From: Mesodorylaimus sp. YZB2_4
Taxonomy: Eukaryota; Nematoda; Enoplea; Dorylaimida; Dorylaimidae
Length of the DNA stretch: 64,000 nucleotides
Direction of reading: 5' to 3'
Assembly (NCBI GenBank): GCA_030248295.1
Contig: JASANH010000895.1
Location: forward strand, 310,001 to 374,000
The notes below the pieces were generated by a model. The model was not told where the DNA came from. It ran no database searches and was given only the letters and a program-made list of their open reading frames with translations. This document shows positions 12,501 through 30,400 of the stretch, piece by piece. The position numbers were made by a program, and so were the translations under genes. How positions within the stretch are numbered: position 1 is the first letter of the stretch; each line of letters starts with the position of its first letter.

Positions 12501-15500
12501 CATCCTACTGCCTTCGGCCAGCATTTGCTCAGCTAGTGTGGACGTGGCTGCTTCAAGTGGCGCGAATAAAAATGGCTCCTTCTAGCCAGAATATGCAGAT
12601 TCTAGGTAAGGTGTTTCAACCGTGCCGACGTGGGCGGCAGCTGTTGGTGCTTGGGTAAGCAACGTGCTTTGGCGCCCTGTTTTCTCCGACCATTGTACGA
12701 TGCCCAGAATAGATCAGTGCGACTCCGATCGTGGCCAAAGATTCTCTGCGAGTGCTGCCTGGCCGACAAGGTGGGGAATACTGGCCGGGTCACGTTCTGA
12801 TCGAGGCGGCCAGTGAGTACTGCCTTCGTGCTTGAAGTTGGGATCGGGTGTCACTTCTCCTGTGCTTGTTCATGACTGCCTGTGTCCACCTTGCTGAGTC
12901 ATTGTCTACTGCCCGTGTGCATGAATGGAAATAAGACACTGTTTTGATGGTGGGCGCCAGTGCTCTCCTCCTCGCGTTCATTTGGCCTCGTAATATGTGT
13001 TCGATGTCCTCGATGCTTCTATTCTCACGAAGCGCGTAGAAGCATCGCGACGAGAGGAAAATAATTACTTGGCTCCGGACCATTCCTCTTGATACGAAGC
13101 GAGAACCTGACCGCCCCTCGCCAATGGACCCCGCACCAGTGTCATTGACGGTCATCAAACTTAGTTTGGTCTGCTTCGATAAAAGACTCGAGCTTGCTAA
13201 TTGGTGTTTTGGTGAGCGTATATTTGAATCCTAGTTTCCGTGTCCTTCCACATGTCGGGTCTGTTTTTCTTGCCCCTGCTCCGAGACTAGCACTTACTAT
13301 TCTACTCGGCAGTAGTTGTACAGTACCGCTCTATCCTTTTTCTATTCCCGACCCGGCCTGTTGGTGTCTCGAAGCCATGCCGATTGCATCATCTGCATTT
13401 ATTTGCTCAATATGGCGTCCCTAATCTATTCCATCTTCCTACTCGGCGTAGGTGCGAATGCTGACGAGGCATTGGCCTAGACTACTCGCCGATTGACTAC
13501 CGTTCTGACTGCTTCCTAGTATCGGTTCGGTGTCAGGATTGGTGCCGACCTGATGCCGTCCACGATTGCGGGTAAGCACAAGTTTTCATTCCAGAGGCCA
13601 ACTAGAGATACCCGCTTGGCTACCGAAGCTTTGGCGAGTAGTGCATAAGCTAAGACTGTCATGGGTGAGATTGACCGTGGACTGTGGATTTTTTGTTTTC
13701 CTGCCCTTCAGCAGCACGTTGGGTGTCTCTTGTCCTCTGTAATGAGCCACACGGTCACGTATGAAGTGGAGGTATGGGTTGAGAGTAGCGTGCTATCGCG
13801 TGCCGAGCGGGCTACATGAACAGCGGCGAGGGCTCGATTTGAAGCGAGCTCCTCGGGCCTTATGTGTTTATGCATTAGGGCAGACCCGTCCTCAGCTGCT
13901 TGCCCCCGAGAAGGAAAACTAATGAAATGCGATGGGATGATTTCATTTGCTCTGTCCGAATGAAACACACAGACTACGCCCTCCTACCCCTCTTCGAGAG
14001 AGGAGACCGGATGACCGGGTCAACACGTCCTTTGCAGCCATCCGGCTACCCGACCTTGTAAGCTGGTTCTGACCACGAGTAGATGATAAGGGATCCGGTA
14101 GCACCTGCAACTAGGCATGTGCGTGGCCTTATTAGCCAGAGCGGAGTTCATGGTCAACAAGGGAAACTTGAGAAGTATACTCGACCAGCCTGCCCTTTCT
14201 CATATTTCTCAACGCCTCGCCTCCACACTCGGTCCATTTGAAAAGTCACTTGGAGGGAAAGTTTTATTCGACTCAAGTGCGCGTCAAGGTTTTCACCATG
14301 AGCACTCGCATAGTACACGAATATTGGTCCTGTACGAGTACTGTGCAGTGATGCAGGACCGTCGTAGGACGTGGTTGTCACCTCGTCCGGGACTAGTAGA
14401 AACTAGATTTTTCGCTTCATCATATTCTGCCCTTACTTGCCTCACGTACGACTATGGCAGTCGAAAGTTGTAGGTTTCGTCAGACTTTGCTCCGCATTCG
14501 TCGTCTGTCGTCTGACAGCAACATCTCTTTCCTCTTTTCCCCTCACGGCTGGCGTATGTAGAGCATATTTTACAAGTCACTCCGTCCTACCTGCCCAAAC
14601 CCGTCAAAATCGAGTAGCCGGTGGTGGAGGTGGCCATTTCACGGCCGTTTTCACATTGTGTTACTTGTCCTTTCTAGATCGACATTCGTAGATTGTGTCC
14701 CGCCCGTGTGTGCTACCAAATCGCCTTCTTGCTTGATGGCTGATGTAGTGGTCAACTGTCCCTCTTGTCTCGCCGTTATTCGAGCCTGTGCTTGCGATTA
14801 GTGTCTCGCAATGTTTACAATGTCGACAGGTCTTTAGAACAAGATAAAGATCAGGATTCTTTCTTCTTTTGGCTACGTCATCCGGCATCGGACCAAGTCC
14901 TGGTGATTAGCCTACTTGTCTCGTCACTATTATAGCCACCTTGTATTCGATCTTTGAACACCGACTGAGACACTGGGCCCCACGGCCTTGGCCCTAATCA
15001 CGTAGCTCATGAAGTCATAGCCGCTCTAGGCCACTTCGGACAGGACGTCTTTGGAAGGGGCTATTATCCAATTTGCGTCACTCACTGCAATTATTAAGCT
15101 CGATCTAGAGCCAAACTCGTGATACGATGACGCATTTATCACGCGGCCCATGTCGTTGTCAATGTGGCACTTTTACTCTACTTTTTGCGCTACACCTGGT
15201 GACGAGTCATCTGCCCTCCTCCCACCCGAGGTAAAACTTTTCGACTACAACAGCATCTCGTCGAGACTTGCAGACTAGCAATCTGTTTTCTAAACTGTAT
15301 TTCCAGTACTGTACGGGGAGGGAAGGTGTCGAGGTAGGCTTGTCGGTTGGAAGTGCGAGGGCGAGAGTGTCGAGGCGCCTGTCCCTGTTTACCATCTACA
15401 CCAGACGATTGTTTGAGTGCGTAAAATTTCCGGGCCGCTTTTCTGACACCACTTATGTAAACTGAATGCGCACGCCTGCGCTTTCCAACATTTGTATGTA

Positions 15501-17190
15501 CAGTTCGGGCCAAAGAATGCAAACCAATGTGCACCCATGGCTGGCCACATTTCCTAAGCCCCAAACCATATGTTGCTCTGCCCCTTCCCCAATTCACACC
15601 CAAAAAGTGTGGAACGGTGTCGGCGGCTATGGTCGCTTTTTATGAATCTGCTCGTCTCGTTTCTGCAGCTTTTTCGATAAGCCACTTGTGATTCACGCGT
15701 CCGTTTCTACAGCCAAGGCTAGCTGTTATGGTCGGGCTGACATCCGATTACGCCTAGTTTTGGTAGCAATCGGAGGAAAGGTGGGTGAGTGAGTGATAAT
15801 TACGTTACAAGTTCACCCTGCTGACTATGAAGTTTGGCCCGAGGTCCATACGGGAATGACGTGTGCAACTTCAGTTGGCTATAAGGCCTCTGTTTGAGGG
15901 CGGTGGCCAGATGAGCCGATTGTTATGCTAACTAGGAAATGATGCTTAGCGAGCAATTACATATTGTGTTTGGCAGGAGTCGTAGGCCGTGTTCGAGCGT
16001 AATAGCCGAGGCCCATTTGCACGGTTCGAATTCTGTGGCTAACAAGTCGTACCTGTGGCCGGGCCGAGAAGACGCTTCGCTTGGTCGACTTATTGACGTT
16101 GCCCCACCAACCTATTCTATTCGATCGTCCACGCTTTCGTGGACCGGCGCTGGGCGACCATTCATCGTTTTGTTCGCAGAACCTCGTTGGTAACCATAAA
16201 CAGCCTGCCTCCTCGTCTCCCAGAACTGGTGTCGGTCAGAAGCGCCCGTGTAGCGGTCTCGTTCTAGCACCTTCTCTCTTTGCTCTTGGCTCCTCACCGG
16301 ACTCGCTATACTTCTCTAGTTTCATACCTGTCTTGTATTAACACATGTGCCTTGTGATTTTTTAGGAATCGGCCAATGATCGTCAGATACCTGAATTTTC
16401 ATGCGTGCTGGATAGAACTGAGTTTTCTAGCACCATTTGAATTCAGTTCTCTGGCGAAAGATGATCGACCTGATGTGCCCATGCCGCACTTGCCTGTTGC
16501 TGGTGGCCAGCAATATTTGAGTGGTGCAGGTGTATGTACGCGTATTCTCCCACACGGTGTGGAGCGTGCGTCCTCGCCATCCCGTAGCAGGCCAGCCAGA
16601 GAGTAGCTGCCGACCACAACGTACCGCATGCATCAAGTGAGCACCCTGGGCCAGCCCTGACCGCACCTTGCCTCACACGCACATTCTTACCACAGAACTA
16701 TGTGAGGACGCAAGACGGTCATCGGGTCTTACGATTAGACATGCACTGCTAGGTGTCAAGTATGCCACTCTCTGGCACGTGAAAGCTGCCAGTGCAAATC
16801 GGTTTGTAACGATGCACTCGCAATTTTGTGTTTGACGGACACGACTAAAATGGTAATTGGCGGCTCTTAGCGTACCTGGCTACAAGGCCCAGTCAATAGG
16901 GCCACTTGAAGCGTGCTAGCACAACGAGAACACTTCAATAGAAGGCGAAGAGGTGAGGTGAAAATAGGAGGAATGTGCTAGCTCGCACAATAATAGGAAC
17001 CAAGCCGGAGAAGACGCAGGCAGCAAAAGCGTCAAGGAGAATGCCGAGGAAGACATGATGAAATATTCAAACGTGTCTCGACTGCCGAGGGCTTGAGAAC
17101 ATTTTCGAGTGTCCGTCGTGTTATTGGGGAGTCTTGGGTAAACATGACACGACATTAGGTGCATGATTGATAGTGCCCGCCAACCACCAG
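9600..17190. other. Gene desert, about 7.6 kb
   Basis: No exon matching a known family was found on either strand. Open frames are short and compete on both strands. Composition is near 50% GC with few homopolymers, unlike the AT-richer introns elsewhere. Parts could be decayed transposon coding sequence upstream of the BEL/Pao remnant at 17.6 kb. I could not recognise protease, reverse transcriptase or RNase H motifs. Confidence 0.45.
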
Positions 17191-17199
17191 CACTGCCTA

Positions 17200-18060
17200 A
17201 TAAAGCCATACATCATCAGTGTAGCATTTGCTCATCGTCTTGTCACCTCCGATTAGATTGCGCTAGAAATGTAACACACCTATCGGTCAAGCAGGGATGG
17301 CGGCAGGTAACTATGCACTACGTCTTGCATACTGGTTTGCTGATGTTCATACGACGTTCGTACCTTGCGCACTGTACACCATGCTAGTCGAGGCGCTGCT
17401 GGTGTAAAGTCACTCAAATACTTTACACTGCCAAGCTCCATATATTTCTGTCCCGTGTAAAGTACCGTTCAGGCATGGACAGTCACTTTCTCAACAACAA
17501 AAAGGGGCGAACTGGGGCCATCGATAACAGAAGAGATCGATTTGGCAGGCAGATGTGGTAGAGTTGGAGCAATACAGGGAAATTTGCTTCCAGACGAGCT
17601 AGAGCACCTGAAGGGGATTCGAGACGATGAGAGGCCAGTTATCCTCAACAATACGATTCCTCTCCGACTGGATGGGGATGGAGTCAGCCAATGAGCCACT
17701 TTAGGCCGCAATCCTTCTGCTGAGAGCGAATTTCGCGCACCTCGAAACGGGGCCATGATGGAGCACTGCATGCATTAGCTCAACTTCGATTGCGATACTG
17801 GGTCTCAACTGGGCCGGCTGAACTTGATCGAGTGATCGGAAAATGTAGCATATGCCGACCACGAGATGGGGCAAGCCACCATTAATGCCAGGCCACATTG
17901 ACATAGACTATTTCGGGCCAATGTGCGCAGAACAAGGGGTGGGGCAGCATTGTGCACACTGGACCTATGTACAGTAGTCGATGGTCTGAAAAACGAATAG
18001 CTGCTCCTCATTTTAAGTCCACAATGATTCATTGACCGCCGACCAACTCGTAATCTCACG
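17200..18060 (+). pseudogene. Decayed BEL/Pao retrotransposon remnant (integrase, possible Gag knuckle)
   Basis: Between about 17,750 and 17,930 one plus-strand frame carries the zinc-binding part of a BEL/Pao integrase: a His, then ALAQLRLRYW, then about 15 residues, then CSICRPRDG. A neighbouring frame continues with PLMP and DIDYFGP, the start of the integrase core in this class. Stops and frameshifts interrupt it. At 17,215-17,330 a frame with C-x2-C...C spacing could be a degraded Gag zinc knuckle. If so, protease to RNase H is missing between them. No long terminal repeats were seen. The element is non-functional. Confidence 0.6.
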
Positions 18061-18857
18061 TCAGACTATAAAGGCAGCTCCAAATCAAAGGAAATTAAAG
18101 AATATGCGAGCCTAGAATCAAAATGGACCTTATGTAATTAGTCAACCAGACAACCAGTGCAGTTTTGCACCACATTAAAAACCCGGGGCACCCAACCAAG
18201 TCTTCCGAGGTGATCCATGACCCTGACGGAACGACGTCCCCGCTGCTGCCTCCGTGCACGAGATGATTGCCAGACGAGGCTCTATAGTTTCAATCAGGAA
18301 CCACCCTTCATGGCGATCGTTCTGTAACAACGAGCGGCTCGCCCGAGCTGGCAAGCAAGCATTCCAGAAATCGATACTTATCAGCTACTGGAATCGAATC
18401 GATTGTAAATCAACGGCCAATCACCTACAAGATCCACTAAAAAAGTATATGTCGAGAAAGGTTTTCTCGCTTAGCTTATCCTTTCGAATGGCACTCGTGA
18501 GACAGGTTATATGGTCCTGAAAACTGGAACTTAAAACCCGTTAATTCATGTTCGACGTTTGTCAACCCTCTGACAGGTTCTTGAATTTAAAAACCAATGA
18601 AACCGATTCTTGAATTGAATTTAAACTCAGGTATCTATAATATGCACATTGCAGTTTCGTATATTGACTGCTGAAATGTTCGCCTCTTTTGCACGTCTCC
18701 CAAAATCATTTACAAAAGTTGGCGATTCTCGCAATGCTAATCTCGCCTTATTAGTGTGTTCAATCAATAAAAAATTTCCACTAGCACGGCAGGTCTAATC
18801 ATTTCACAGGGACAAGAATACTCACAGTACACGTCAAGTGCAAAGCACGAACTCGAA
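18061..18857. other. Intergenic, FDX2 3' side
   Basis: No exon is supported. A short patch at about 18,540-18,640 repeats TTGAATTTAAA and CCGATTCTTGAA-like words. The FDX2 3' untranslated region should lie next to 18,857. Confidence 0.45.
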
Positions 18858-19711
<854 letters not shown>

Positions 19712-20759
19712 ATGTTCAAGGCGATTGTGCTTTTGGCAATTGTCACCTACAGCTATGGTAAGCATCTTCTGCAAAACCAGCTCTTAGGCCCCTTTGAGCT
19801 CAAATCCAGGCGGTGTTCATTGCATCCAAGCTTTCAAGCTGTTCGGATTAAGGAGAATGTTTGTTTCAGCTGCTATCTGCCAAAACCCGAAAGTAACAAC
19901 CACATCAGCGTCGACGAGCGACTCGTTTTTCCATTCCCACGCTGCTTTCGTTGTCGATTTGACCGTGAAATGCTCGAATGATGCAAAGGTATGTACCGTA
20001 TAGGATCTACAGTATACTTCGTTGGCATGCATTACAGGGAAACTGGGCCAAACGAAGTACAGTAGGTCTTATCAGTCCTGATATTTACAAAGCAGGTGCG
20101 CAGGCTCTCTTATCGTTGGCCCTCAGTGTCAGCTACGCAGGCCCACAAGGGTTTCTCGTAAATCTGTAAAGAGTTCTTCCTGGAAAGAACCCTTTTTCAA
20201 ATCTTTTACTCCACTATCTCTTGGCGAAATTCCATCCATCGCTAAATCTTGCAAATTCAAGCCCGTCTGACTCGCAAACAAACCCATATTTTTAACGTTT
20301 TCGGTTCAGTCCGGCATGAAACTTGGAACAAATTTGCATCCTTTTATGACAAGATTTCTTTCTAGAATGTTATTCTTTACGGTGAAGTGAACGGTCGTAT
20401 AATCCCGGCTGCTCACGCGCCTGACTCGGATCGCTATCAAATCAGTTGGACGGAAGAACATGCTAAAACTAAAGCCGGCAAGTATCAGGTCAACATTGTC
20501 GACGAAGACGGTTATTCAGCGATACGAAAGGTAATATTTGAACTCTATGGAAATCGTCTAGTTTTTCATGGGTTTATCGTTGCAGGCTATCAGAAACAAT
20601 GAAGACTACGCATCCAAGATCAAGCCGCTGGCCGTTGCCACTATTGATCATTCTGGACCAAGTTCGGGACAATATGTTTCGTCCGAAACCGTGGCTCTTC
20701 TGCTCTCCCTTGTTGTCTATTATTTCGCCTACAGCTGGAAATCAGCCTTGCAAAGCTAA
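19712..20759 (+). CDS. SSR4: Translocon-associated protein delta (SSR4)
   Basis: Four exons join in phase: 19712-19757, 19870-19988, 20366-20530 and 20586-20759. They give 167 residues. The start MFKAIVLLAIVTYSYG is a signal peptide. The lumenal beta domain has CQNP, FVVDLTVKCSN, DRYQISWTEEH, GKYQVNIVDEDGY and the exon-junction AIRNNED, which align with TRAP-delta. A single membrane helix (ETVALLLSLVVYYFAYSW) precedes a short cytosolic tail. TRAP-delta is one of the four subunits of the translocon-associated protein complex beside Sec61 in the ER. Length is close to the vertebrate protein (about 173). The gene is divergent from FDX2. Confidence 0.95.
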
Positions 20760-21148
20760 GTTAGTATCGACTTTGTGATAAGCGATAAGTATGGGTGTGG
20801 AAGACTTTTCTGGCTGCATTTGAGCTATGATTATTGTTATCTTATGATTATAAGTAGGGGATCACACGTTGTTTATGAGTTGTTTTTGAGATAATTTGCA
20901 TTCTGAATAAGTTATGCCTATGAAAGTCGGATTTTTAAGTTGTTGGGACGTATCGATTTTATGAGAGGGTCCGGATGCGCTGCCTAAAAGCGCCAACTTA
21001 TAGATGGGATGATCAAACGGCTTCGAGCATATGACAGATTTCTCAGTGTCAGAAGGCCTATTCCAGTCAGCACATTAGAAACAGGCAAGTAGTTGAAAAC
21101 TCAGTTCATTCCTTCGCTTTTCTTGTCGACCAGATTGGCTCTCGAGAT
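20760..21148. other. Convergent intergenic region
   Basis: This lies between the TRAP-delta stop and the stop of the 165-aa gene on the other strand. It holds both 3' untranslated regions. No further feature was seen. Confidence 0.5.
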
Positions 21149-21778
21149 TCATTCGTTCGACGGATTGCTTTTCAACCTGCGCATGAATCCGAACCGACTC
21201 AACCCGACCGATTCAGGTTGAGATGGAGGCGAGGGTGGACTCGTAGTTTTCGCTCCACCCGATCCTTGACTGCTTCGACTGGGCCCAGCCAAATCGGTTG
21301 TAGAAGCGGCAGGTGACAACGGCGGGGGTGGATCGTCTGAGGAACCCGTACGAGTGCTGCCTTTGGAACTCGACGATTTCGATCGAGTTCGATTTCGCTG
21401 TTTTCCTGATGGCGAGTTTTCCACAAAAGCCATCTGTAAAGGTGGTGGATAAAGTAGGAAGGAACGTGATCTGTGCTCACCGTAGTAGAGTCACCGATTA
21501 TGTCGACCCAATCATCGGCCTTCCCTTCGCAGGGCTCCGTCGCGTCTACATCAATCTTGCCGTCGCGCTCAATGATCGTGAATCGGCACCCACCGTTGTC
21601 GATCGTCGTCGTGCGTTCCACGTTGGTCAGCTGGCGCAGCTACAGCAGAAACACCAAAATGTCGCATATTCTCTTCTTCGGTCAGCATCACCCGACTGAT
21701 TTACTGATAATCCTCCCCGCTTACCAGGTTTCCAATGACACCCCTTTCAGATACTTGAACCTCACGCCCGCTCGCCAT
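21149..21778 (-). CDS. Unrecognised 165-aa protein with Ser/Pro-rich tail
   Basis: Three exons join in phase: 21778-21725 (18 codons), 21639-21481 and 21433-21149. The start MASGREVQVSERGVIGNL leads into LLRQLTNVERTTTIDNGG and CRFTIIERDGKIDVDATE, a compact region predicted to be beta-rich. The C-terminal half is low complexity: Ser, Arg, Gly and Pro runs, then QPESVGLSRFGFMRRLKSN before the stop. There is no signal peptide or membrane helix, so it is probably cytosolic or nuclear. I do not recognise the family. It is divergent from the Na+/K+-ATPase gene, 477 bp away. Clean phase at both junctions and a uniform frame support the model; the first exon is short and could be preceded by another. 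Confidence 0.65.
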
Positions 21779-22255
21779 TGATGCAATTCTCGGTCGTACT
21801 CTATCACTCGCACTCGATACGGCCTACCCTGTTGCATCTGGATTTCGACACTGACACTGAAACTGGAGCTGATGACGAGTGTAAAGTGTGTCAGTTCTAG
21901 GATTTGATCGACTTTACACTATTCTGCGTCTGTCTGTCTGTTTACTCGGTAGCCAAGCACTCGGTAGTCGAGGATAGCATGCTATCAGCCAGTCCAAACC
22001 CCGCTTATGATTGCTGCCAGCAGGCATCTCAGAAGGCCTACACCGCCATTGCCTACTACACATATGTGCTGTATGACATGCAGATATGGTATCACCATGC
22101 TCACCTTGGCATATTGTTAGTGTGGTATCAAAATTGTAGACTTTTCCTGGGAGCCCGAACTTAACCTCCGCCACCCCCTCCCCCTTATCACACACACACG
22201 CGTGCCGTGGCGCCACGGGCACCTGGACTCCGCCTCTTCTCATTCTAGAATTCAT
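21779..22255. promoter_or_regulatory. Shared 5' region of the 165-aa gene and Na+/K+-ATPase
   Basis: This 477-bp divergent interval contains GTGTAAAGT and ACTTTACAC within 40 bp (about 21,881-21,920), an inverted pair that also occurs near 17,404-17,430. It also has a CA-rich CACACACACACG at about 22,189. A common promoter is inferred from layout only. Confidence 0.35.
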
Positions 22256-26959
<4,704 letters not shown>

Positions 26960-27412
26960 TCACGTTTCGATCTCCTTACTTGGCTAACATTACGTTATAC
27001 TAACCCTGTTATCATTTTCTTACCAGTTGTTTATTTTCTCACTTTTAACCAATAGTTATTTGCTAATCCACAGTTTAATTTTGTTGCAAGTCTGCTTATG
27101 ATAAGTTAACAAATTTATAAAGCTCCTCTCACAGACAATATCAACCCTGACGAACACACGCACGGAACAACAGATCGAAATGGAAGTAGCAGCATTCGAC
27201 GGACTCAATATCACAAAGAAAAGATAAGTAGATAAAGCTGTAGCCACCATGAACTAACGATAAGATCAGACTCCGTTTGGCCTTAGAGTAGAGTATCGAA
27301 AAGAGAGATTCCCTCGCGTAGATCCACACTAATTATAGGATAGTCAGCCATTTTTAGTCCCACACGCGTGGTCTCGAAACGAAAAGCATAACCATCTGTT
27401 CCTGGTCCAATC
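26960..27412. other. Convergent intergenic region
   Basis: AT-rich sequence lies between the Na+/K+-ATPase and ELAPOR stops. It holds both 3' untranslated regions and nothing else that I can support. Confidence 0.5.
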
Positions 27413-30400
27413 TCAAGCCTCCTCGTAGTCGTAATTAGCTGCCAAGGCGGTCGAGTCATCGCCTCCATTTCGGCGGGACCGTCCATTATCTCTACCGTCT
27501 CGCTTCTGAGGCGATTTGCGACTGAACCAGGCACCCTTGGCGAAAACGACCCGCTCGGATGATGTGCCGTCCTCGGGCGATTGCTCCTCGTCTTCGTCAT
27601 CTTGCAATCCGCAGCTTTCTACAGCTGGTAATTCACCTTCCTTGCCGTAACCGGATGATTCGATTAATTTCATATATTTGTATTCAAGCCTATAAAAGAG
27701 AGGTAGAAGCACAGACTACGCCCGTGCCTTGTTTCTCCTTTTGGGATGCATGAAGCAGCCTCCTCTCCTCATGGAATAAGAATGTGCTTACTTTTGATTC
27801 TTTTTCCATACGTAAACGATCAATATGACCAAGAAAATGCACAAGACCACGGAGCCCACAATCAGCATCCTTATTTGGAAGGTCAACAAGGAGCAAGGCA
27901 CCCGCTCGATATTATGCCGATGTTCATCATCCGCCAACGGAACGCAGTCCCTAGAACGAATAGCATACAGCAATAGGATGGTAGAGGTCTGTCAGAAAAT
28001 GCGGCGTAGTCTTGGGAGCCAGGACAAGACGAGTCAGTCACTCCCATTCTTGGCTTGGGGAGCCATGCATACTTTGTATTTGGAATGTAATGAATTGCTT
28101 GTTGTCCATCTCGACACTCGCCCACGATGCGTTTGTAGTCGGAAGGATTACAGCGAGGACACGCATGCGGTGATGTTATCAACAGTGTGTACAAACATCC
28201 ATCGCAAGTGCCATCTGGACACGCCGCTGGCAAGGTCAAGGTGGCTGCTTTCTCAGCCGTGCTGGCCATTGTGGACATGGCCCCCGCAGGGTCACAACGG
28301 AATACCAATAACGCTCCTCGACCTCTTGGACAATTCTTAGAAGCCAAGGTTCCGGCCCCGTCCGACGAGCGAAGACGGTAGACGAAAAACAGCTGGCGCC
28401 ACTTCCCTGAAACAACCGTTTCTGAATACAAGGGGCAATGAATAGGGCTGACTTACAGTCTCCGATAGCGGCTGCTGATATGTTTATTCCTTCGACGATC
28501 ACGGACGGATCATCCGTGACACCCGCTAACTGATCAGCCAGCACCAGCGGGTTTGCATACAGGATGTCCTTCTCTTGCGGAATGGCCGTCGTGCGACAGA
28601 TCAGACCCGTCACACTGGATGCTCCGACCTAAAATACGTGAAGATAGCCATCAGCGCGTCAAATCACCGCAGGCCATTGGCGGAGTTGCTTGTCATGATG
28701 GTCTTCCCTTAAATATATACTGAACAATACACCAGTCCGCCCTTACCTGACTGTCTTTGATCGTCGCTGCACAAGTGGCCTTCTCGGCTTGACCACTTTG
28801 AGAGCACACGCTGACATTGTACGTGTGCACGTAACGACTGCCTTCTCGGCCAAATATGGACACACCCCTGACTTGATAGAAGCCTTTCAGCGCGCTAAGG
28901 TCGTACACTCGATCGCTAATGTTCAACCGACAGTCGCCCGAACCGCACTCAACGCCAGCCGTCGACTTCAGATTTAGTCCGCAACTGACACAGGCATCGG
29001 GCCCAACTCGCTTCGTCACATTCAGGTAAGTGTCGTTCATGCATTGAACACATTGGCGAGTGTCCAGCGTCATGTAATGGCCAGGTGGACACGACACGCA
29101 GCCGCTACTAGCACTCCCAGTCATAATGGGGCACGGTCTGCATTCCGATGCCCCACCACCGATCACGTTCTCAACACGGATCGAATAGATCGATGCCTCG
29201 TTCACATTGCCGTCGTACGGAATGAATATCCAACCGTAGGTGACGGCGTTCGATCGAGTGACAGGGTAGGTGTAGGACAAATTCTTCGACGTTCCGTTCC
29301 ACTGCGCCACGATCATGGCATCTTGTTCGCCAGCCGTTTGCTAATAAGCCCAAGTTCCATAATCGCAGAACTTGGAATGAAAATCGAGCTCTTACCTCAA
29401 TAAAGTAGAATCCACATCCACCAGAGCACTTGGTCTCGAACACGAAAGTAACATGGGAAATGGGAGTGTCCATATCCGACTCCTTCTCCGAGCTCTTCGA
29501 TGATGCGGTTGAGAACGGATCCCGAAACCCTTTAGGCACTTCCAAGAGCAGCGAAAGATACAAGTTCTGACGCCGCACTCGGCCCGTACTGATACGACCA
29601 CCCATCGGAATCCACGTGTCCACGTCCTTGCACACGTTGTGGTCTGCTTCTGAAAAGTAGCAGAACTCGTGACTAATGATCGGCTACGACCAGAGGGAAT
29701 GACATACCATCCATGGACTGACATTCGGCCTTCATCCTCGGCGGCATTCTGTTCCACACAGTGTAATAGTATCCATAATTGGGTGCCGTGTTTGCCGCGC
29801 ATTTCTTACACGAGCCTACAGCAAACACACCATACACGTGGCTTTGGTCACAAAACCCTGGAGCTTACCAGATTGACCGTCGGAGTAGTAATCTTCAGGA
29901 CAGAATTCACACGTGCCGTTCACCAGGTTTGTTCCATGATTGCAAGGTGGGCACGGCACATTGGCCTGATTTGAGGGCAGCTGCACTCCGTCTTTCTCCA
30001 AACAAATCTTGGGCTGTACCCATTTATAGATAATCCGGGTTTTGCCATTCGTGTCGCACGCATCGTGGACCTCGTAATAGTCGCTGGTTTGACAAGATGG
30101 ACGTTTCTCGCAGGACGCCGCTCTAGGACCTAAAACAAGAAAAAAACTGGAATAGAATATTTATCCAAGGGAAGAAGAGCACCCCTTTTTCAGTTCTGTT
30201 TCAGAGTTAACAGGGTAAATAAATTAGAAACATTGACCGCCCGTCTTCACCCTGCACACCACCCCTTATTATGGTGGCACTCTATTCATGCAAAGAGCTT
30301 TGGCTTTATTGATTTTCTTTCCACACAACCTGCCCCTTTGCTTTTAGCTTTATCGTTCCAAGGAGCTAACAGGCAGAGCATTGCGTTTTCTGCGCCCATC

